Source: Petunia secreta
Lineage: Eukaryota > Streptophyta > Magnoliopsida > Solanales > Solanaceae
Reading direction: 5' to 3'
Length of the DNA stretch: 64,000 bases
NCBI GenBank assembly: GCA_029990175.1
Contig: JARKIP010000065.1
Coordinates: forward strand, 25,398,501 to 25,462,500
The notes under the pieces were generated by a model. That model was not told the DNA's origin and searched no databases. It saw only the letters and a list, made by a program, of their open reading frames with translations. Of this stretch, positions 34,306 to 44,046 are shown in pieces (position 1 is the first letter of the stretch; each line of letters opens with the position of its first letter). The translations under genes and the position numbers were made by a program.

Positions 34306-36829
34306 TGTCACGACCCGACCTAGGGCCGCGGCGGATGACAAACACTAAGTGTCGATCATCACTAATCCTGCTGATAATCTGCTAACCATGAATATAACAG
34401 ATAAACGGAATAAGCATAAACCTAGCTGATAAGAATTATGCAATGCAAAAAGCTGACTAGGCTAACATAAGCTGACATAGATAACATACTGACAGAACCA
34501 CACTGGGACATATCTATAGGCCTCTAAGAGTGATGAACTGAATATACAAAGGACGAGACAAGGCCCCGCCATACCTAAACTAGCTGACTGTATACACACC
34601 AAAGATAAGTAACTCCGGGAGTAAGCGAAGTGACTTCAATAGCTGATAGATGGCCTACTAAAATGGTCCAAGCGTTAATCTATCTGCACGGCATGAAACA
34701 CAGCGCCCCAGAAAAGGGCATGAGTATGATATGTACCATGTATGTAAGGCATGAGCATATAATATATCATAGCTGAATGAAACTATAAGGCTGGAATATA
34801 AATATGTAAATATGAGCTGGAAATCTGAAGAACGTACTAAACATGATCTGAATATAAACTGAAGTCTAGCTGGATCTGGATCTGGAACTGAAGACTGAGC
34901 TGAACTATACTGATAAATAGCTGTAATATGACTGATAACTGGTAACTAGAACTAATAACTGTCAACTGCTCCAGACGCTAAGAACAGGTAGCTGATAACT
35001 GAGAACTGATAACTGGTACTGAGCTAAAACAGAACTGTTATCTGAACTGGTACCTGTCTGGTGTTATGGGCTATATCCCCCCAAATCAGGTAACTGAACA
35101 TTTGAACTAGTACCTGTCTGGTGTTATGGTATGTATCCACCCAAATCAGGTAACTAAAAACTTGAACTAGCCTCATGTATAATCATGTAGTGCATACTCT
35201 GGCTAAATACGCGTATATAACAAACCTTATGGGGTGTTATGGCCTATATCCCCCCAGCCTGTAATATCTAGTCTCTCTGGTTAGAGTGTGTGAATGACAC
35301 CCGGTCACACTAGGTGTTTCAACTCCCGCCTTAACCAGAGCGGATGTATCCCTCAGATGGGTAGTATCACACGCGACCGGACTATGTGTACAATGTCCAG
35401 CCTCTATGGGGGACTCTAAATCAATCATAACATAATCACAATATAAGAATAAGCATGTATGAGGCATAACACATATGGAAACAATATATATGGACTCAAA
35501 GGAATGACAAGAAAACTTCGGATGGAATTATAGACAAAACCTGAAACTTAGAATTTGTCTAACTCTATGATTTTTATAAAAATTTCGGCAGAGTTTCCTC
35601 TGAAACTGGATGATCCGCAAAAACAGAACCAACACTATACTATACACGGGAATGGATACCAAAATAAACTGATAATATAAACATGTTAAACGGATAACAA
35701 GATGAGACAACTGGATGACACAACAAATCCACAGATAGAATGTCTGGACAGCACCACTATCCTGCCTTTCGACGTAATTTTCAGTGTGTTGATCAAAGTT
35801 ATAGACTTCATGGTCTGCATGAAACTTTTAGATATATGTCTTAGGGTTATGGGGATTCTTAAAGCATCTAAATATCAATTTTTTACATGGAGTTATGATC
35901 AATATACTAACAGTTGTCCAAAGATAAAAATAATTTTCCAGATTTTGCAACGTTTTGTCTTGCCGATCTGGACGTCTTTCAACTTGGATTTTAGTACCAA
36001 ATTAAGTATATACAAGGTTTCCTTGATACCATACCAGTTTCTCACAAGAAACACTAAGTTTAGAACTAAGAAAAGCTTCAAAACCTAAAACATACATGCC
36101 TTGCCAAAAGAAAGCTTTAGTCTTCCATACCTTTGATGTTTCTTGCTTCTCAACCTTGTTTCCCTCAAATTCCACACCTTCTAAAGCTTAAAAAAGCTAT
36201 AACATAGAATTTGGGTACTTTCCTTAGCCATGAAGTAATTCTGAAACTCGAACTATAGACGAAATTGAAGGTAGCATAATGTTACCATAATCGCGTAGAG
36301 CGTTTTGACGCAATCCATCTTCAATTTCGAGTTAAGATTGAAGTCCATCCTTCAAAACCATATGAGTGGCTTCAATACTCAAGAACACAGTGGTACTCTC
36401 TTTATTTTTCTGGAAGTGACAAGATATGAAGGAAATTTTCTTTTTATACTTGAAACATTTTAGTTTTAGTCCTCTTTTGCGCTTATGTCCCTTTTTCTGG
36501 CCTGAATTCTGACGCTCATATCTTTTTATCCAAACATTGTATGAACAAACCGTCAACATTGTTGGAAACTACACTCCAAGACCTTCAATTTAGTATATAA
36601 TATGTCCCCAAAAGACCTCATATAATACACGAAATTAATTGCTGAAAAAGCTTCGTTACAAGGCAATTCCTTAGTCGGTATTTCCGCAACTTCAATCCGA
36701 TTTTTCTTAGACTTTACATTCAATATATAAACATTATATATGGTCATATTATGACTTTAAACTCACTTAAATAATTCTTAACATGTCTTTAGAGTGATAT
36801 ACGTCACTTTAGACATACGGGGTGTAACA
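34306..36829 (-). repeat. Element I 5' LTR (right)
   Basis: From TGTCACGACCCGACC to ACGGGGTGTAACA, collinear with the left LTR and 17 bp shorter. It repeats the 60-bp duplication at about 35042-35160. Confidence 0.92.
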
Positions 36830-36834
36830 GTAAC

Positions 36835-36989
36835 ATGCTCAAGGGAAGAACTATCACATACGTTTAAGTGGCCATCTTGCTCATTCAATGCACTTGAAGT
36901 GTCGTGGGTAGTTCCTCCAACTTGAAGCTCACATTCTAGATCTTCTTCACCTTGCCCTTCCACATTGGAACATGATTAAGGCTCCATTG
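36835..36989 (-). pseudogene. Short H coding segment between insertions I and C
   Basis: On the minus strand it reads MEGQGEEDLECELQVGG, then HDTSSALNEQDG and SSSLEHVT, corresponding to the region of the B copy that follows its GTLGGK-like motif (47455-47620). It is the bridge that shows C and I both landed in the same acidic ORF of H. It begins after the C target duplication and ends at the I target duplication. Confidence 0.7.
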
Positions 36990-37133
36990 GTTTGTCATAA
37001 GACCCAAATCGAGCAACCATCCAAAAGCACTATCCAAGACCAAGGAAGAGCACTTCAAGGTCATGCATTGGGACGCCATGGGAAGAAGAGCATCCGAGAC
37101 ACATTTCAAAGTGTTTCAAGAAGCTTTAGGAAG

Positions 37134-37265
37134 AGGCGGACCGCCTACGGATTGAGGCGGACCGCCTAAAAGAAGATGACTCTCGGGACTTTTGGAGGCG
37201 GACCAAGGAGGCGGACCGCCTAGACAAGCTGAGGCGGAGCGCCTCCCCCAGAGGCGGAGCGCCTC
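37134..37265. repeat. Palindrome cluster in U3 of element C
   Basis: Three copies of AGGCGGACCGCCT (perfect palindrome around a central A), two of GAGGCGGAGCGCCTC (6-bp arms, GAG loop) and one half copy, within 132 bp. Repeated exactly in the 3' LTR at 42822-42953. All lie upstream of the TATA box. Confidence 0.95.
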
Positions 37266-37394
37266 CCTCTGTTCAACTTTGACGGGAATTTGACTTTAAT
37301 TGCTATGTAATTCCTACTATGCCCCTACGTGGCTTATGTCTTTAGAACCTACTTAAGGGTACTTTAGGCCTTTCCTTATGTCTTGAGTGAGGCC

Positions 37395-37402
37395 TATAAA
37401 TA
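37395..37402 (+). promoter_or_regulatory. Probable TATA box of element C LTR
   Basis: TATAAATA in gaggcctataaatattcc; same place in the 3' LTR (43083-43090) and comparable to the E LTR (TATAAATA, 55877-55884). Confidence 0.6.
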
Positions 37403-37736
37403 TTCCATAGCTTAGCATTATTCCTTAGTTAGTTTTTGCTATTATGATGAATGATTGATTGTCAATGACAATGTTAAAGAGTGGATTCTCTTTGAATGAA
37501 AACCCTTTGAGACGGTTTGAGTTTACTAGTGGATTCTAGTTGAACCCCAAACCACCCCCGATCATTCTATTTGCGAGTCCCAGGTGTGGCTCGAGGGTAG
37601 TTGCATAGCGTAGGTGATCCTTGACATCCACCCGGGGTGTATCAGAACTAGTTCTCCGGTGCTACTTGGGTCTTTGTTCGAGCCTCGTCTCGTTTTCTAT
37701 CTTTTTATCTTTTCCGCGTTTTGATTCTTATCATCT

Positions 37737-37748
37737 TGGTATCAGAGC
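37737..37748 (+). promoter_or_regulatory. Element C primer-binding site (tRNA-iMet)
   Basis: Perfect TGGTATCAGAGC three bases after the LTR end, continuing aaggctcggg as in E. Confidence 0.95.
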
Positions 37749-38993
37749 AAGGCTCGGGTTTTGTTTCTACAAACCCCCGACCCTTGATTCTTTGTGCCTA
37801 GGTCGATTCCTATCTTTAGTTTCTTGTTTGTTGTTATTGAAAGAAGAAAATTACAAAAAAAAATTGAAAAATTGAAAAATCTAAAAGTTTGGTGTATCTT
37901 GTTGGTTTGGATGATTTTTGATATGGGTGTTATAGATTCTTGATCGTGGATGAATCCCCGTTACTTGGGTACCAAAATTGTTGGATTTGGTGGAGTTTGA
38001 AAAATTGAAACCCCAATTGCCCTTAAACCCTTGATGAACTTGTTCTTGATGAATTTTTGCTTGATTCTTGGGTTGGATTGATGTTAGATTGAAAACTTGA
38101 TATTGGGGATTGAGCTTCATTGAAAAACAAACGATTCGGTACCAATTTTGTGGGATTTGAACGTATATAACACCTACTTTGATGAATCACAATCCATTTT
38201 GAAACCATTTGATAAACCCTTGTGTTCTTGAAGAGGATGAACATGGTGAATTCGTTGTTTTCGATTGGGGTTTGTTAAAAATCATTGGGGTTTGATCTTT
38301 GTGACCAAAATCAACTTTGGGTATCCTTGGATTGTGAAAACAAGTCGAAAACATCGGATTTGAGGCTTGGAAATCGACTTGAAACGAGTTTGAACTGTGC
38401 TGAAAAGTTGCAGAGGCGGAGCGCCTCAATTTAGAGGCGGAGCGCCTCAGCTCTGTGAGCTCTCTGGATTTCCTGAGGCGGAGCGCCTCCCTTGAAGAGG
38501 CGGAGCGCCTCCCCCTGTAGGTTTGCCCAGGGCGGACCGCCCACTTCCTGAGGCGGGGCGCCTACTTCCTGAAGCTTGGGAATTGGGTAGAAACTTCTAG
38601 GATTTCTTGTTTTGTTGCTTGCATTGCTTCCGGTTAGTGCTATTAGAGTATAATCCTACTCGATTAGTACTAATTACTTTGAGCTATTAGGATCATCGTG
38701 CCTTAGAAAGGAGACTAGAATTCAAAGAAGATCCGTAGTATCTTTTGATTCAAGTCCTCAATTAAAGTGCCTATCGTTCCAATCGAGTCCCATTAACTCC
38801 ACTCACCCCGGAGTGCATTTGGACTTGATAAGTTGAGTGATTGAGTTGTGGTTCGTTGGTCAACTACTTGAAGCTTTAAACTCAAACTTGTGTGAAATAT
38901 CCATCCCCCACTAAACACGAGCGAGCCGAGTGAAACAATCGTAAGGGAGCAGGTGAGGTGTTTTGCTAACGTTTGTTGCTTTTTGTAGGTACC
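37749..38993 (+). other. Element C leader with palindromes and acceptor-like end
   Basis: Non-coding, about 1.25 kb. It contains an A-rich tract near 37845-37880, six GC-rich palindromes at 38413-38563, and ends with gctaac, a T-rich tract and TTTTTGTAG just before gtaccATGG. This resembles a branch point plus 3' splice site. No donor site was pinned down. Confidence 0.65.
38413..38563. repeat. Palindrome cluster in leader of element C
   Basis: Four GAGGCGGAGCGCCTC copies, one GGGCGGACCGCCC and one AGGCGGGGCGCCT within 151 bp. The same motif class as in the LTR, although the intervening sequence is different. Confidence 0.95.
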
Positions 38994-41165
38994 ATGGCAA
39001 ATGATGGGGATGATCCTATGAAGAACTTTATGGCCACCATTATGGCTAAATTGGAGGATATCTCATTGAGACTTGAAACCGTCGAGAGGAATCAAGTTGA
39101 GACCGGAGAGAGGAGGACCCCGAGCGTCCAAATTGAATCCGGAGAAGGAACGAGTCATAGCACTCCTATGACTCCCGGACACTTTGTTGAGCTAAACAAG
39201 AGGTATGAACAAAGCAAAGTTGAAGCTCTACGAGAGCGTGGGTTGGGCAATCCCCGACAAGAGGGCAATCCCCTCAACTTGGGCAATCCCCAAGTAAATG
39301 CTCCACTTAGAAGACCCGTGCGGAATGTCCCACCTCTTGAACAAATTGATGAAGTTCAAGAAGAGGAGGAGTTCGGGTATGGTGATGAAGCCTATGGGTA
39401 TGATGTTCCTTATCAACCTAGGAGGCAAATGCATTGGGGTCGAAACGTGGATAGGGGTAAAGGCCGAGGTCGAGGGCCACCCATGGGCTATGCTAGAGGG
39501 AATGCGAGGAGAGAGTATGTTGCTCATGATGACCATTATGGAGGCCAACCGGAGCCTAACTATGGGGTACGTGACAACAACAACAACCTCAATAGCGTCA
39601 AGCTAAATATTCCACCCTTCAAGGGAACTTGTGATCCGGAGGCATACATGGAATGGGTACTACTTATGGAGAGAGTGTTTGACACCAATGAGATGACCGA
39701 GGAGAGAAAGGGTACCTATGATATTTCTACCTTTGAGGCCTATGCTTCTACTTGGTGGGAGTGTATGAAGAGGTCTAGGAGAAGGATGAATTTGCATTTG
39801 AATGTGACTTGGGATGAGTTGAAAGGCCTTATGAACACCAAGTACATAACTCCAAGGTATCGGCAAGAGCAACTCAAGAAGCTCTATGATCTAAAGCAAG
39901 GTGTCAAATCGGTGCATGAGTACTATGATGAGTTTGAAAAGATCCGGATGGCATTGGATATGGATACCGAAGGTGAAGAAGAAGCCATGATCCGATTCAA
40001 GAATGGCTTGAGCTATGGTATAGCTTCTCAATTGAGGTTGCATCATTATCTCACACTTCAAGATATGTTTGAAGCCGCAATTGATGCCGAGACTTGGCTC
40101 AAAAGGGAGAAGTTCAAAAACAACACTCCTACTACTACAAGCAAGCCAAAAGAGTGGAAGACTCCAAGTGCAAACTTTCCAAGTGCAAGTGCTAGCAAAG
40201 AAGTGAAGAAGCCTTATGAGAAGACTACACCACACTTGGAAGGTAATTCTAAAACTCGCTTGAGTAATCCTATTTCTACTTCTACTCAATGTTATAAATG
40301 TAAGGGCTTTGGGCATATTGCTAAGGAATGCACCACAAAAAGAACCATGGTTGTGGTTGGTGATTTGGTGTATGAGCAAGAGAGTGAACCCGAGGAAGAA
40401 GAGGGAGTAGAGGGTGATGAGGAAGGAGATGTTGGGGAGATTGTTGCCATGGAAGAAGAAGATGATGATGCCCGTGCCTTCCTTGTTGTGAGGAGGAGTC
40501 TAGGAGCCATGATAGTGGAGGATAGTGAAACCTTGCAAAGGGAAAATCTATTCCATGCTAGGTGCCGGGTCAAAGATGTTGTGTGCTCTATGATCATTGA
40601 CTCCGGGAGTTGTACTAATGTTGTGAGTCAATCTCTTATATCCCAATTGAAATTGCCTACCGTGAAGCACCCCAAGCCGTATCGATTACAATGGCTTAGT
40701 GAGTGTGGGGAGTTAAAGGTAGTGGAGCAAGCAATGATCAAGTTCAAAATGGGTAGTTATGTGGATGAACACTTGTTCGACGTGGTGCCCATGCAAGCTT
40801 GCCACCTTCTCTTTGGAAGGCCTTGGCAATTTGATCGACAAGTGGTTCATGACGGTCGTGTCAATACTTACACGGTCAAACATGAAGGGAAGAGATATTT
40901 GCTTAAACCCCTAACTCCCAAGCAAGTGAGTGATGACTACAAGCTCATGAAGGAGTTGAAGGAAGCGGCTAAAGCCAAGTCACCCATTGTACTTGAACCC
41001 GAGACAAACAATTTCATTGTTTTGCCAATGCATGATGAAAATGGGAGTCACTCCACTCCAATTGAGAGAGAAAAGATAGAGAGAAGTGAGGGAGTGACCG
41101 GTGACAATCCAAGAGAGGAAAAAGGAGAGGATTTGAGGAGTGATGTGAGCGGATTGTCACCATAA
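38994..41165 (+). CDS. gag-pro: Gag-protease polyprotein of element C
   Basis: Structural and processing protein of a Ty3/gypsy-type element, 723 codons from the ATG at 38994 (ACCATGG context; an upstream in-frame ATG at 38973 lies before the acceptor-like AG). In order: N-terminal coiled-coil-like segment (about 8-40), acidic and Arg/Gly-rich linker (about 110-200), Gag core (about 205-380: FKGTCDPEAYMEW, YRQEQLKKLYDLKQG, IRFKNGLSYGIASQL), a CCHC zinc knuckle CYKCKGFGHIAKEC (from residue 433) and a retropepsin with MIIDSGSCTNVV (catalytic Asp at 536). Uninterrupted. The end (REKIERSEGVTGDN) is shared with H and B, not with E. Ends TAA, in frame with the next ORF. Confidence 0.93.
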   Translation: MANDGDDPMKNFMATIMAKLEDISLRLETVERNQVETGERRTPSVQIESGEGTSHSTPMTPGHFVELNKRYEQSKVEALRERGLGNPRQEGNPLNLGNPQVNAPLRRPVRNVPPLEQIDEVQEEEEFGYGDEAYGYDVPYQPRRQMHWGRNVDRGKGRGRGPPMGYARGNARREYVAHDDHYGGQPEPNYGVRDNNNNLNSVKLNIPPFKGTCDPEAYMEWVLLMERVFDTNEMTEERKGTYDISTFEAYASTWWECMKRSRRRMNLHLNVTWDELKGLMNTKYITPRYRQEQLKKLYDLKQGVKSVHEYYDEFEKIRMALDMDTEGEEEAMIRFKNGLSYGIASQLRLHHYLTLQDMFEAAIDAETWLKREKFKNNTPTTTSKPKEWKTPSANFPSASASKEVKKPYEKTTPHLEGNSKTRLSNPISTSTQCYKCKGFGHIAKECTTKRTMVVVGDLVYEQESEPEEEEGVEGDEEGDVGEIVAMEEEDDDARAFLVVRRSLGAMIVEDSETLQRENLFHARCRVKDVVCSMIIDSGSCTNVVSQSLISQLKLPTVKHPKPYRLQWLSECGELKVVEQAMIKFKMGSYVDEHLFDVVPMQACHLLFGRPWQFDRQVVHDGRVNTYTVKHEGKRYLLKPLTPKQVSDDYKLMKELKEAAKAKSPIVLEPETNNFIVLPMHDENGSHSTPIEREKIERSEGVTGDNPREEKGEDLRSDVSGLSP

Positions 41166-41189
41166 ACTACACTTGACCATGAGGTAAAA

Positions 41190-42857
41190 TTGAGAGAGAT
41201 GAGGGTTGAGGAAGGAAAAATTGAGAGTGAGAGCACCCATTGTTCTAACCCTTCTTTATCTTCTATCTCTTCTTGTGAAAGTTCTTGTGTAGGTACATTG
41301 AAAGACAAGTCGTTGGAGCCTCAATGTGAGCTTCATGAAGGAGGAGTTGCATATGACACTTCAAATCTTGTGAGTGATCAAGAAAGTACTACAAATGTAA
41401 GTGTTGCTTCACCTTTTCATGAGCCTACTAGCTACTTGTTTTGTAATGACTCAACACTAGTTGGTGTTTTTGATGCATCTAGTGAGTATACCACTAGTGA
41501 AGAGTCTAGTTGTCAACTTGAGTGTGCTTGTGAAACACTAGTTGAGAGGGATGCTAAGCCACATCATGATGTGAGCTCATTGTTCATTGAACCCCTCCCT
41601 AGTGTAGATTTGATAGTTGACCATGATTGTGACCTTTGCTATGACACACCACCAACCTTTGACATAGGGAAAGATGAGGTAGTTGACCATTCCCTAATTG
41701 ATATGCTTTTATTTGGTGGACCAATGTGTTGTGGTGATGATGGTCTTGTCCTTGGGGAGTCCAAATTGCATGAATTGGACAAGGTTGTTCGTGATGACTC
41801 CTCAAGTGAACCTAGTCTTGATAGCTCGTCTATGTTTTATCATGATAGTGAGATGCATGTTTTTACCAATCCCATATTTGAAGGCATTCTCATTAGTGGA
41901 TATGACTTGTATCGGACTAGGGTGGGTGGTCAAATGGAACCCCCATGGTGTGAAGGGTTTGATCCCTTAGGCAACCCATTGCTTGAAAATGTGGGTGAGG
42001 TAGATGGTTCTTTGAGTGACCCTACTATTACTAGTTTGGGTTGTGATGAAGAAGAATCCATCATCAACACCTTCCTTGAGAGCTTGACTTTTGAGGAGGG
42101 TTGCCTAGTTGATGAAATGGAAGGGAAAAAGGAACCCCTTGGTGTGAGTAGGTATGCTCTAAAGAAGGGGAGTGGAGTGCTTGATCCTACTTGTAGGGTT
42201 GGCTATTTGACTCACTCCACTCCACATGTTGTTCACACCTTGAGGATTGATTGGTGTGTTGATCTTGAGCTTAAGGTTCAAGGGGATTTTGGTAGCTTGA
42301 TCTTGCCTTTTCCATCTTCCCATGACCTCTTTGCTCATTATCTTGTTGAGTGCATGTTGATCTTTAACCAAGTGCTTATGGTTCTCTTTGGAGACTTGAT
42401 ATTCATGATAGTTATTGACGCTTGGTTATATCACAAGAGTGTGTTTTCCACACTTCTTGCACTAACCTACTTTCAAAGTGGGACGTTTGCTTGTTTTTGC
42501 TTGTCGTTGCTTGTAGGTTCTAAGCTCCATGCTAAGGCGAGGAAGATCTTGGAAGAAGCCTATATCAAAGTGACGATCGAGAAGGACAAAGGAGGAGACC
42601 CTTGGCCACCCCGAAGAGTTGATAGAGCCATGAGAGACCAAGCCTTGATTTCGAGGACGAAATCTTCTCAAGAAGGGGAGGATGATAAGACCCAAATCGA
42701 GCAACCATCCAAAAGCACTATCCAAGGCCAAGGAAGAGCACTTCAAGGTCATGCATTGGGACGCCATGGGAAGAAGAGCATCCGAGACACATTTCGAAGT
42801 GTTTCAAGAAGCTTTAGGAAGAGGCGGACCGCCTACGGATTGAGGCGGACCGCCTAA
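41190..42857 (+). CDS. Acidic Ser/Asp/Cys-rich ORF in place of pol (element C)
   Basis: 555 codons, in the same frame as Gag-protease and separated from it by one TAA and eight further codons. The family is not recognised. Recurrent blocks: SSCESSCVGTLKDK; CETLVERDAKPHHDVSS then LFIEPL; VFTNPIFEGI; QMEPPWCEGFDPL; LKKGSGVLDPTC; a hydrophobic stretch LMVLFGDLIFMIVI; DAWLYHKSVFSTLL; another hydrophobic bit ACFCLSLLVG. From about residue 448 it rejoins E-type integrase sequence (LHAKARKILEEAY) and ends at SRTKSSQEGEDD over the PPT; about 58 more codons lie in the LTR. Net acidic, with no RT, RNase H or integrase residues. Function unknown; intactness in a young copy argues for selection. Confidence 0.85.
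   Translation: MREMRVEEGKIESESTHCSNPSLSSISSCESSCVGTLKDKSLEPQCELHEGGVAYDTSNLVSDQESTTNVSVASPFHEPTSYLFCNDSTLVGVFDASSEYTTSEESSCQLECACETLVERDAKPHHDVSSLFIEPLPSVDLIVDHDCDLCYDTPPTFDIGKDEVVDHSLIDMLLFGGPMCCGDDGLVLGESKLHELDKVVRDDSSSEPSLDSSSMFYHDSEMHVFTNPIFEGILISGYDLYRTRVGGQMEPPWCEGFDPLGNPLLENVGEVDGSLSDPTITSLGCDEEESIINTFLESLTFEEGCLVDEMEGKKEPLGVSRYALKKGSGVLDPTCRVGYLTHSTPHVVHTLRIDWCVDLELKVQGDFGSLILPFPSSHDLFAHYLVECMLIFNQVLMVLFGDLIFMIVIDAWLYHKSVFSTLLALTYFQSGTFACFCLSLLVGSKLHAKARKILEEAYIKVTIEKDKGGDPWPPRRVDRAMRDQALISRTKSSQEGEDDKTQIEQPSKSTIQGQGRALQGHALGRHGKKSIRDTFRSVSRSFRKRRTAYGLRRTA
42670..42682 (+). promoter_or_regulatory. Element C polypurine tract
   Basis: AAGAAGGGGAGGA directly before TGATAAGACC; it also encodes part of the Q-E-G-E-D-D tail. 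Confidence 0.92.
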
Positions 42858-43421
42858 AAGAAGATGACTCTCGGGACTTTTGGAGGCGGACCAAGGAGGC
42901 GGACCGCCTAGACAAGCTGAGGCGGAGCGCCTCCCCCAGAGGCGGAGCGCCTCCCTCTGTTCAACTTTGATGGGAATTTGACTTTAATTGCTATGTAATT
43001 CCTACTATGCCCCTACGTGGCTTATGTCTTTAGAACCTACTTAAGGGTACTTTAGGCCTTTCCTTATGTCTTGAGTGAGGCCTATAAATACTCCATAGCT
43101 TAGCATTATTCCTTAGTTAGTTTTTGCTATTATGATGAATGATTGATTGTCAATGACAATGTTCAAGAGTGGATTCTCTTTGAATGAAAACCCTTTGAGA
43201 CGGTTTGAGTTTACTAGTGGATTCTAGTTGAACCCCAAACCACCCCCGATCATTCTATTTGCGAGTCCCAGGTGTGGCTCGAGGGTAGTTGCATAGCGTA
43301 GGTGATCCTTGACATCCACCCGGGGTGTATCGGAACTAGTTCTCCGGTGCTACTTGGGTCTTTGTTCGAGCCTCGTCTCGTTTTCTATCTTTTTATCTTT
43401 TCCGCGTTTTGATTCTTATCA
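42683..43421 (+). repeat. Element C 3' LTR
   Basis: 739 bp, begins TGATAAGACCC. It keeps the palindrome cluster (42822-42953) and TATA box (43083-43090) unchanged. Confidence 0.97.
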
Positions 43422-43426
43422 GTTTG

Positions 43427-44046
43427 CCTCTGAGAGTACCTACACAAGAACTCAAACAAGTAGAAGAAAAAGATAAAGGGTTAAGATTAGAGTAAGGGGT
43501 GTCCTCACTCTCAATGATTCGTTTTCCCTCTTTCTTTTCCCTCATTTTATTTTCAAGGCCGGGTGTAGATTCGGGTGGTGACAACTCACTCACATCACTC
43601 AACACAACCTCTCCTTTTTCCATTAGAGAGTTGTCACCGGTTACTCCCTTACTCCTCTCAATCTTTTGTCTCTCAAATTCGTGTGAGTTGGGACGAGGCC
43701 CAAGAATACCCATAGCCGGAGTAGGTGGACTTTTAACATCAACCCGAAATCTAAGACTTGGACACTCATCACTTGATGTCTCCTTCTTCTTTGTTGGTGA
43801 ACCACTTGACTTTGAAACTTGTGGTTTCGGGTTCACCTTATTGATAGTTGTCAACTCCTTTCTAGCACTTGTCCCACCACTTTTTGTGTTTGTAGGACTT
43901 CTTGATTGTACCCTTTCACTCATGGAATGAAGTTCTCGCTCCTTTCGCCATTGCATAACCCAAGAATATACACAAACTTTTTGGTTTATTCCCACAAGAT
44001 ATACATCTTTCTTAGCACTATATGAAACTCTTTGTTGCGACGCCAT
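43427..44046 (-). CDS. Lys/Ser-rich block of element H, N-terminal to acidic ORF
   Basis: About 206 open codons on the minus strand. Motifs: KKDVYLVGINQKV near the start, a basic stretch (SPTNTKSGGTSARKELT, then KVNPKPQVSKSSGSPTKKKE), VDVKSPPTPAMGILG, then IERSKGVTGDN and SDVSELSPPESTPGLEN. The last part corresponds to the end of Gag-protease in C, but here no stop separates it from what follows. It is cut by the C insertion at VGTLRGK. The very basic middle may bind nucleic acid; inferred from composition. Confidence 0.6.

Larger units (their letters stand above)
27508..36829 (-). mobile_element. Element I: Tekay/Del-type chromovirus, degenerate, in H
   Basis: Flanked by a perfect target duplication GTAAC (27503-27507 and 36830-36834). 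LTRs of 2541 and 2524 bp. Inverted primer-binding site at 34288-34299. The interior, read right to left, has Gag, then RT, RNase H, integrase and chromodomain-like remnants with many stops. The protease and the start of RT are missing. The whole element is 9322 bp. Confidence 0.94.
36995..37733 (+). repeat. Element C 5' LTR
   Basis: Starts TCATAAGACCC (3' copy TGATAAGACCC) and ends GATTCTTATCA. Palindrome cluster at 37134-37265, TATA box at 37395-37402. Followed by a primer-binding site. Confidence 0.97.
36995..43421 (+). mobile_element. Element C: young, intact non-autonomous retrotransposon
   Basis: 6427 bp with two 739-bp LTRs and a perfect 5-bp target duplication GTTTG (36990-36994 and 43422-43426). 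The LTRs differ at about seven positions by eye (roughly 1 percent), so the insertion is recent relative to its neighbours. The interior carries a primer-binding site, leader, an intact Gag-protease ORF, an in-frame acidic ORF and a PPT. There is no RT, RNase H or integrase catalytic core, so transposition must rely on enzymes supplied in trans, plausibly by an E-type element. Confidence 0.97.

Noticed and set aside
37134..38563. CRISPR-like array of short palindromic repeats
   Set aside because: Repeats are 13-15 bp, spacers are irregular and not unique units of constant length, no cas genes exist, and the genome is a plant.
40292..40597. Antisense ORFs over gag of element C (for example Ser-rich 101 codons)
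   Set aside because: Shadows of the acidic Glu/Asp-rich region on the plus strand.
41190..42857. Acidic ORF as a classical retroviral env
   Set aside because: It lacks a signal peptide, a furin-like site and a clear single C-terminal anchor, and it replaces pol rather than following it. Membrane association remains only a possibility.
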